The notes below the pieces were generated by a model. That model worked only from the letters and a program-made list of their open reading frames with translations, was not told where the DNA came from and did no database searches. This document shows, in pieces, positions 60,336 through 64,000 of a stretch of DNA of 64,000 bases. Numbering within the stretch: position 1 is the first letter of the stretch; each line of letters opens with the position of its first letter. Origin of the DNA: JANYCO01 sp035535995 (GTDB lineage: Bacteria > Bacteroidota > Bacteroidia > Cytophagales > Cytophagaceae); contig DATLOZ010000002.1 of NCBI GenBank assembly GCA_035535995.1, positions 124,001 through 188,000 on the forward strand, read 5' to 3'. Made by a program: the position numbers and the translations under genes.

Positions 60336-61895
60336 TCAACTACCAGCCCAACCTTCCCTGTCAAGACTGCGGTACTGAATCGCCTCAGCCAGGTGTTCTA
60401 TCTTGATTTCCTCGCTTTCTGACAGATCGGCAATAGTGCGGGCTACCTTTAAGATCCTGTCATAAGCCCTGGCCGAAAGCCCTAACCGTTCCATTGCAGT
60501 TTTAAGCAATTTTTTACCTGCTTCGTTGATCCCGCAAAGGTCTTTCACCATTTGAGAAGGCATCATCGCGTTACAATGTACGGGACTGACCTCCGGCTGG
60601 TTGTTGTATTCTGTAAATCGTTTTGTCTGTATACCCCGGGCTTTTTCTACCCTAATGCGGATATCTTCACTAGACTCCGCTTTGCGGTTGGCAGTCATTT
60701 CATCAAACGTTACAGGCGTAACTTCAATATGCAGATCGATCCGGTCGAGCAAAGGGCCGCTTACTTTGTTGAGATAGCGATGTACAACACCCGGACCACA
60801 AACACATTCCTTTTCCGGATGATTGTAGTAGCCACATGGACAAGGATTCATGCTTGCGATCAGCATAAAATTAGCCGGGAAATCGATCGAAATCTTAGCG
60901 CGGCTGATGTTTACTCTTCGCTCCTCAAGCGGCTGACGCATTACTTCAAGGGCGGTTCGTTTGAATTCCGGAAGTTCATCCAGAAACAATACTCCATTAT
61001 GCGCCAATGAAATTTCTCCCGGCTGCGGAAATCCACCACCGCCTACCAATGCCACGTCGCTGATTGTATGATGCGGTGCACGGAATGGGCGGTTGGAGAT
61101 CAGCGATGCTTTGCTCCCAAGTTTTCCGGCAACGGAATGGATCTTTGTTGTCTCCAGCGCTTCGTGCAAACTAAGCGGAGGAAGGATAGAAGGCAGGCGT
61201 TTGGCCAACATCGTCTTTCCCGCGCCAGGCGGGCCAATCATAATCACATTGTGTCCACCGGCGGCAGCAATTTCCATAGCACGTTTGATATTTTCCTGTC
61301 CTTGCACATCCGCAAAATCAGCTTCATAAGAATTAATGCGGTTGAAAAACACCTCACGTGTATCCATGCGCAACGGTTCGATATCCAATTTATGTTCAAA
61401 GAAATCGATTGCCTCTTGCAGGTCGCGGACACCAATGATGTCGAGGCTGTTGACGATGGCCGCTTCGGCTTCGTTTTCTTTGGGAAGAATAAAACCTTTG
61501 TATCCTTGTCGACGCGCTTCTATGGCAATGGGCAGCACCCCTTTGACAGGGCGCAATGCGCCGTCGAGCGCGAGCTCTCCCATGATTACGTATTTGTCGA
61601 GCTCTTCGGTAAACAGTTGACCGGAAGCGGAGAGTACGCCTAAAGCAATGGGAAGGTCATAGGCAGATCCTTCTTTACGAATGTCGGCAGGTGCCAGGTT
61701 GACTACTACTTTTTGTCTCGGCATGCGATAGCCCAGGTGTTTGATGGAGGCTTCGACCCTTTGTTCGCTTTCTTTTACAGCGCTATCGGGCAGACCTACC
61801 ATACAAAACTTAAGACCTTGATTGATGGTGACTTCAATGGTGACAATAAAAGCATTAACTCCCTGGACCGCGCTACCAAAGGTTTTTGCAAGCAT
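60336..61895 (-). CDS. yifB: YifB/ComM family Mg chelatase-like AAA+ ATPase
   Basis: 519 aa. N-terminal Lon-protease-like domain (1 to about 165, with VVNLAPADIRKEGSAYDLPIAL), AAA+ domain with Walker A GPPGAGKTMLAKRLP at about 220, Walker B GVLFLDELPEF, and zinc-like cysteines CPCGYYNHPEKECVCGPG. ComM homologues drive branch migration of recombination intermediates in natural transformation. It is 26 bp after gmhA, so probably co-transcribed. Confidence 0.95.
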   Translation of the reverse strand: MLAKTFGSAVQGVNAFIVTIEVTINQGLKFCMVGLPDSAVKESEQRVEASIKHLGYRMPRQKVVVNLAPADIRKEGSAYDLPIALGVLSASGQLFTEELDKYVIMGELALDGALRPVKGVLPIAIEARRQGYKGFILPKENEAEAAIVNSLDIIGVRDLQEAIDFFEHKLDIEPLRMDTREVFFNRINSYEADFADVQGQENIKRAMEIAAAGGHNVIMIGPPGAGKTMLAKRLPSILPPLSLHEALETTKIHSVAGKLGSKASLISNRPFRAPHHTISDVALVGGGGFPQPGEISLAHNGVLFLDELPEFKRTALEVMRQPLEERRVNISRAKISIDFPANFMLIASMNPCPCGYYNHPEKECVCGPGVVHRYLNKVSGPLLDRIDLHIEVTPVTFDEMTANRKAESSEDIRIRVEKARGIQTKRFTEYNNQPEVSPVHCNAMMPSQMVKDLCGINEAGKKLLKTAMERLGLSARAYDRILKVARTIADLSESEEIKIEHLAEAIQYRSLDREGWAGS

Positions 61896-61921
61896 CGGTG
61901 TGTTCGTTATAGTTTAAAAAA

Positions 61922-62503
61922 TTAGTCGTTTAGTTGTTTCTCAATTAAAAAAATCAAAATATGAATGATCTTAATATGGATCTCCTGAATTCGATCTGCA
62001 TAGCCTTGATGCGGTACGTTAATATTTACATCGCAAAGCTCTACCAGTTTGCCACCGTTTTTTCCCGTAAGGCCAATCACGATCATATCTTTCTGGCGTG
62101 CAGCTTCGGCGGCTTTTACTACGTTTTCAGAATTACCGCTGGTACTTATAGCAAGTAGTATATCACCTTTTTTACCAAAGCCTTTTACATATCTTGAAAA
62201 AACATGGTTGTAGCCAAAATCATTGGCAGTACATGTGATATAAGAAGGATCGGAAATTGCCATTGCCGGAATCGGGTCGCGGTCTTCACGAAATTTGCCG
62301 GAAAGCTCTTCTGCAAAATGCATCGCATCGCAGGCAGAACCGCCGTTTCCGCAGGAAATGATCTTACGGCCTTTTTTCACAGAAGCTACAATTGTTTTTG
62401 CTGCTTTTTCAATATTGGCAATATTCTCTTTACCAGATAAAAATTTCTGAAGCAGCTCTGCAGCTTCGTTCAGTTCCTGATATATAAGATCACCTGTATT
62501 CAT
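61922..62503 (-). CDS. gmhA: Sedoheptulose-7-phosphate isomerase
   Basis: 193 aa, SIS domain isomerase with CGNGGSACDAMHFAEELSGKF at about 52-72 and GDILLAISTSGNSENV. It makes D-glycero-D-manno-heptose 7-phosphate, the first step of ADP-heptose for LPS or S-layer glycans. No gmhB, hldE or hldD is nearby. Promoter box at 62517-62524. Confidence 0.92.
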   Translation of the reverse strand: MNTGDLIYQELNEAAELLQKFLSGKENIANIEKAAKTIVASVKKGRKIISCGNGGSACDAMHFAEELSGKFREDRDPIPAMAISDPSYITCTANDFGYNHVFSRYVKGFGKKGDILLAISTSGNSENVVKAAEAARQKDMIVIGLTGKNGGKLVELCDVNINVPHQGYADRIQEIHIKIIHILIFLIEKQLND

Positions 62504-62516
62504 AAAAATAACAGGT

Positions 62517-62524
62517 CAAATGTA
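62517..62524 (-). promoter_or_regulatory. TAnnTTTG promoter element for gmhA-yifB
   Basis: TACATTTG on the minus strand, 14 bp before the gmhA ATG, implying a nearly leaderless mRNA. Confidence 0.6.
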
Positions 62525-62644
62525 GAGATTTTTTTGGATTAAACTATGAGTACAGAAATTTAATCTTGCTATACAATTCTTTTTTGCTAGAATATTTTTA
62601 ATAATTAATTTTGAACCTTATTATTTATTAATCACAACCACGTT

Positions 62645-63550
62645 ATGTTATTTCGAAAAACTATTTTGGTATTAGTATCAATACCTTTGTTATGTGCTGT
62701 CAGTTTCGCACAATCTCCCACCCCTAAGCCAATGTCTAAAAGAGATTCTTTAAGAATAGACAAAAGATTTTATTTCAATATTGGAGTTGGCTATAATTTC
62801 GTATCAGGTACAGGAGAAACCGCACAATATAAAGAATACACCAACGGAAGCTTTGATGTGACAAATGTTAAATATTCCTATGGTAAAGGAGCATCACTCT
62901 CTGTTGCGTTAGGGAAGATGATTAATAAAAATCTTGGCTTTGAAGTAAAGCTCGGGTATATGGGAGGTGGAAAAAATAATCACACCAGTACTTACTACGA
63001 TACTTCTTCTACCGGCGATCCTTATGCACTCGAACAAGACTTTTCGTATTTCGCAAATACTTTTTTTATAAATCCTCAAATAGTATTGGAAGCGCCGTTT
63101 AGCCAAGGGCATGCTCTTTACAGCAAGGTCGGATATCTCGTGGGTGCTGGCAAAGCAACGCTTGCCCTCAAAGAAACTCCAAATTTTTATACCATTCCTA
63201 ACCAGGTAGCACAAAGCGGAGAATTTGATTGGGCTTATACCGGAGGATTAGTCAGCGGCTCCACTTTATCGTTAGGAATACGTCTGAAAATAGATAATAC
63301 TGCATCGTTTTTCATGGAAGCCACAGGCAATAGTCTCCATCGTACATTCACAGAAACACACCGAACCAAAGCTGAAAAAAATAAACAGGATATTCTAAAT
63401 ACATTCAGTAAATATAATTCAGAAATTGATTTTGTATCCACAGCCTCCGAGCCTAAACAGATCGATTATAATGTACCTCGTAAAGAACCTGCTTATAGAG
63501 CAAATTATAGCTCTGCAGGCTTCAGAATTGGATTTCAATTCTACTTTTAA
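62645..63550 (+). CDS. Outer-membrane beta-barrel protein
   Basis: 301 aa. Signal peptide cut near SFAQ|SPT, then a short Pro/Lys spacer, then a barrel with FYFNIGVGYNFVSGTGETAQ at the start and YSSAGFRIGFQFYF at the end, finishing in Phe as outer-membrane barrels often do. Ligand unknown. It converges on the next gene across a hairpin. Confidence 0.8.
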   Translation: MLFRKTILVLVSIPLLCAVSFAQSPTPKPMSKRDSLRIDKRFYFNIGVGYNFVSGTGETAQYKEYTNGSFDVTNVKYSYGKGASLSVALGKMINKNLGFEVKLGYMGGGKNNHTSTYYDTSSTGDPYALEQDFSYFANTFFINPQIVLEAPFSQGHALYSKVGYLVGAGKATLALKETPNFYTIPNQVAQSGEFDWAYTGGLVSGSTLSLGIRLKIDNTASFFMEATGNSLHRTFTETHRTKAEKNKQDILNTFSKYNSEIDFVSTASEPKQIDYNVPRKEPAYRANYSSAGFRIGFQFYF

Positions 63551-63593
63551 TTAGTAACAAAGTCTCTTTGGAATTTATTCTTACCAAAAGAAA

Positions 63594-63624
63594 AAGCCGG
63601 CAGTGAAAAAATAGTTGCCGGCTT
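63594..63624. terminator. Bidirectional terminator hairpin
   Basis: AAGCCGGCA (63594-63602) pairs with TGCCGGCTT (63616-63624) between convergent genes. Confidence 0.75.
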
Positions 63625-63657
63625 ATATTCCACCCTCCCAGTTTGTGTAACAATCAA

Positions 63658-63996
63658 TTATAACCCTTGAGGATGTTTGTAACTACTATGATTTGTTTTT
63701 GGCGGTTTGGTAAAGTGATCTTTGAATTTCACATTGCTTTGCGGCTGATTCTGTTGCTTATAATTTCTATTGATCGTTTCCGGCTGCGGCTTGGTGAAAG
63801 AGTCTTTAAATTTTGTACCTTCTGAAGTAGGAATAGTATGTTTGTAATTGCCATTCGGCTCCATAGTTTGACTGGTCTCCGTTTTGGCTTTTTTATTTTT
63901 ACGTTTACCACCGTCCAATGAACCTGCAAAAGTATTTCCTGCCAGCAATACCAGCGCACCAAACAGGATAACCGATTTTACTAATGAGTTTTTCAT
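63658..63996 (-). CDS. Small secreted protein with KFKDxFTKP repeats
   Basis: 112 aa. Signal peptide (1 to about 25, cut near TFAG|SLD). The mature part is Lys-, Asn-, Pro- and Gln-rich and disordered, with two copies of KFKD(S/H)FTKP at about 62-70 and 90-98, each followed by an NYK or SYK element; HTIPTSEGT precedes the first. I recognise no family. The short linear motif could bind a partner on the cell surface. Confidence 0.65.
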   Translation of the reverse strand: MKNSLVKSVILFGALVLLAGNTFAGSLDGGKRKNKKAKTETSQTMEPNGNYKHTIPTSEGTKFKDSFTKPQPETINRNYKQQNQPQSNVKFKDHFTKPPKTNHSSYKHPQGL

Positions 63997-64000
63997 AGAC

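Overview
The window is a chromosomal segment of a Bacteroidota bacterium, most likely an environmental, gliding-type member of the Cytophagia/Chitinophagia/Flavobacteriia side of the phylum. Lines of evidence: gldD and a gldE homologue next to mutY and ssb, a type IX secretion sorting domain, many PorT/DUF3078/DUF5723-like outer-membrane barrels, a 29-residue AURKAIP1/COX24-type ribosomal protein, promoters of the TTTG-N19-TAnnTTTG class, and few Shine-Dalgarno sequences. I cannot name the species. No phage, CRISPR array, rRNA or toxin-antitoxin locus is visible. One RNA gene, tRNA-Arg(CCT), is present.

Layout. 1-2.3 kb: an RsbR-type STAS protein with two stand-alone receiver proteins, a 131-bp tandem repeat and the tRNA. 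2.4-7 kb: cytochrome c membrane protein with hflX, then feoAB. 7.2-13 kb: an outer-membrane barrel, two related secreted glycosidases whose carbohydrate-binding module sits at opposite ends, and a small DMT transporter. 13-14.6 kb: a REP-associated tyrosine transposase (RAYT) beside a 263-bp palindromic element. 15.4-18.3 kb: a small coupled ORF followed by mlaE-mlaF-mlaD lipid transport. 18.4-25 kb: a metalloprotease-like lipoprotein, a luciferase-like oxidoreductase, several small envelope proteins, an acyltransferase and a BamA-like barrel. 25-28.2 kb: RNase G, the 29-aa ribosomal protein, a TPR protein and HU. 28.4-33.7 kb: mutY, ssb, a shortened gldE, gldD, a LEA-type lipoprotein and a large outer-membrane protein. 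34.6-41.1 kb: a tightly coupled SpoIIM-DUF4129-DUF4350-MoxR-DUF58 operon with a divergent RDD protein. 41.5-45 kb: a cytochrome b5-like protein, an amino-sugar kinase with murQ, and two unknowns. 45-48.7 kb: trpC-trpF-trpB-trpA under its own promoter. 48.8-56.5 kb: aspS, yebC, mscL, a DUF3078 protein, a flavin monooxygenase, rlmB and a WG-repeat protein. 56.6-64 kb: a DUF2723 glycosyltransferase-like protein, an orphan T9SS sorting domain, yifB, gmhA, a barrel and a repeat-tail protein.

The least ordinary part of the window is between the genes. At least six families of intergenic inverted repeats occur, often starting within one or two bases of a stop codon and often nested (a longer AT-rich outer pair around a shorter GC-rich inner pair). 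Examples are the perfect 42-bp pair at 41149/41449, the 35-bp pair at 13033/13158, the 20-bp pair at 55722/55900, and heptad hairpins made of GATRCCR units at five loci. The single RAYT is a natural suspect for mobilising the family with the GCTGGCG core, but its catalytic tyrosine position appears to be phenylalanine. Other points of interest are a GldE without its membrane domain, a T9SS sorting domain without cargo, a 48-aa ORF coupled to mlaE, and a possible Sm-like small protein behind a long leader.
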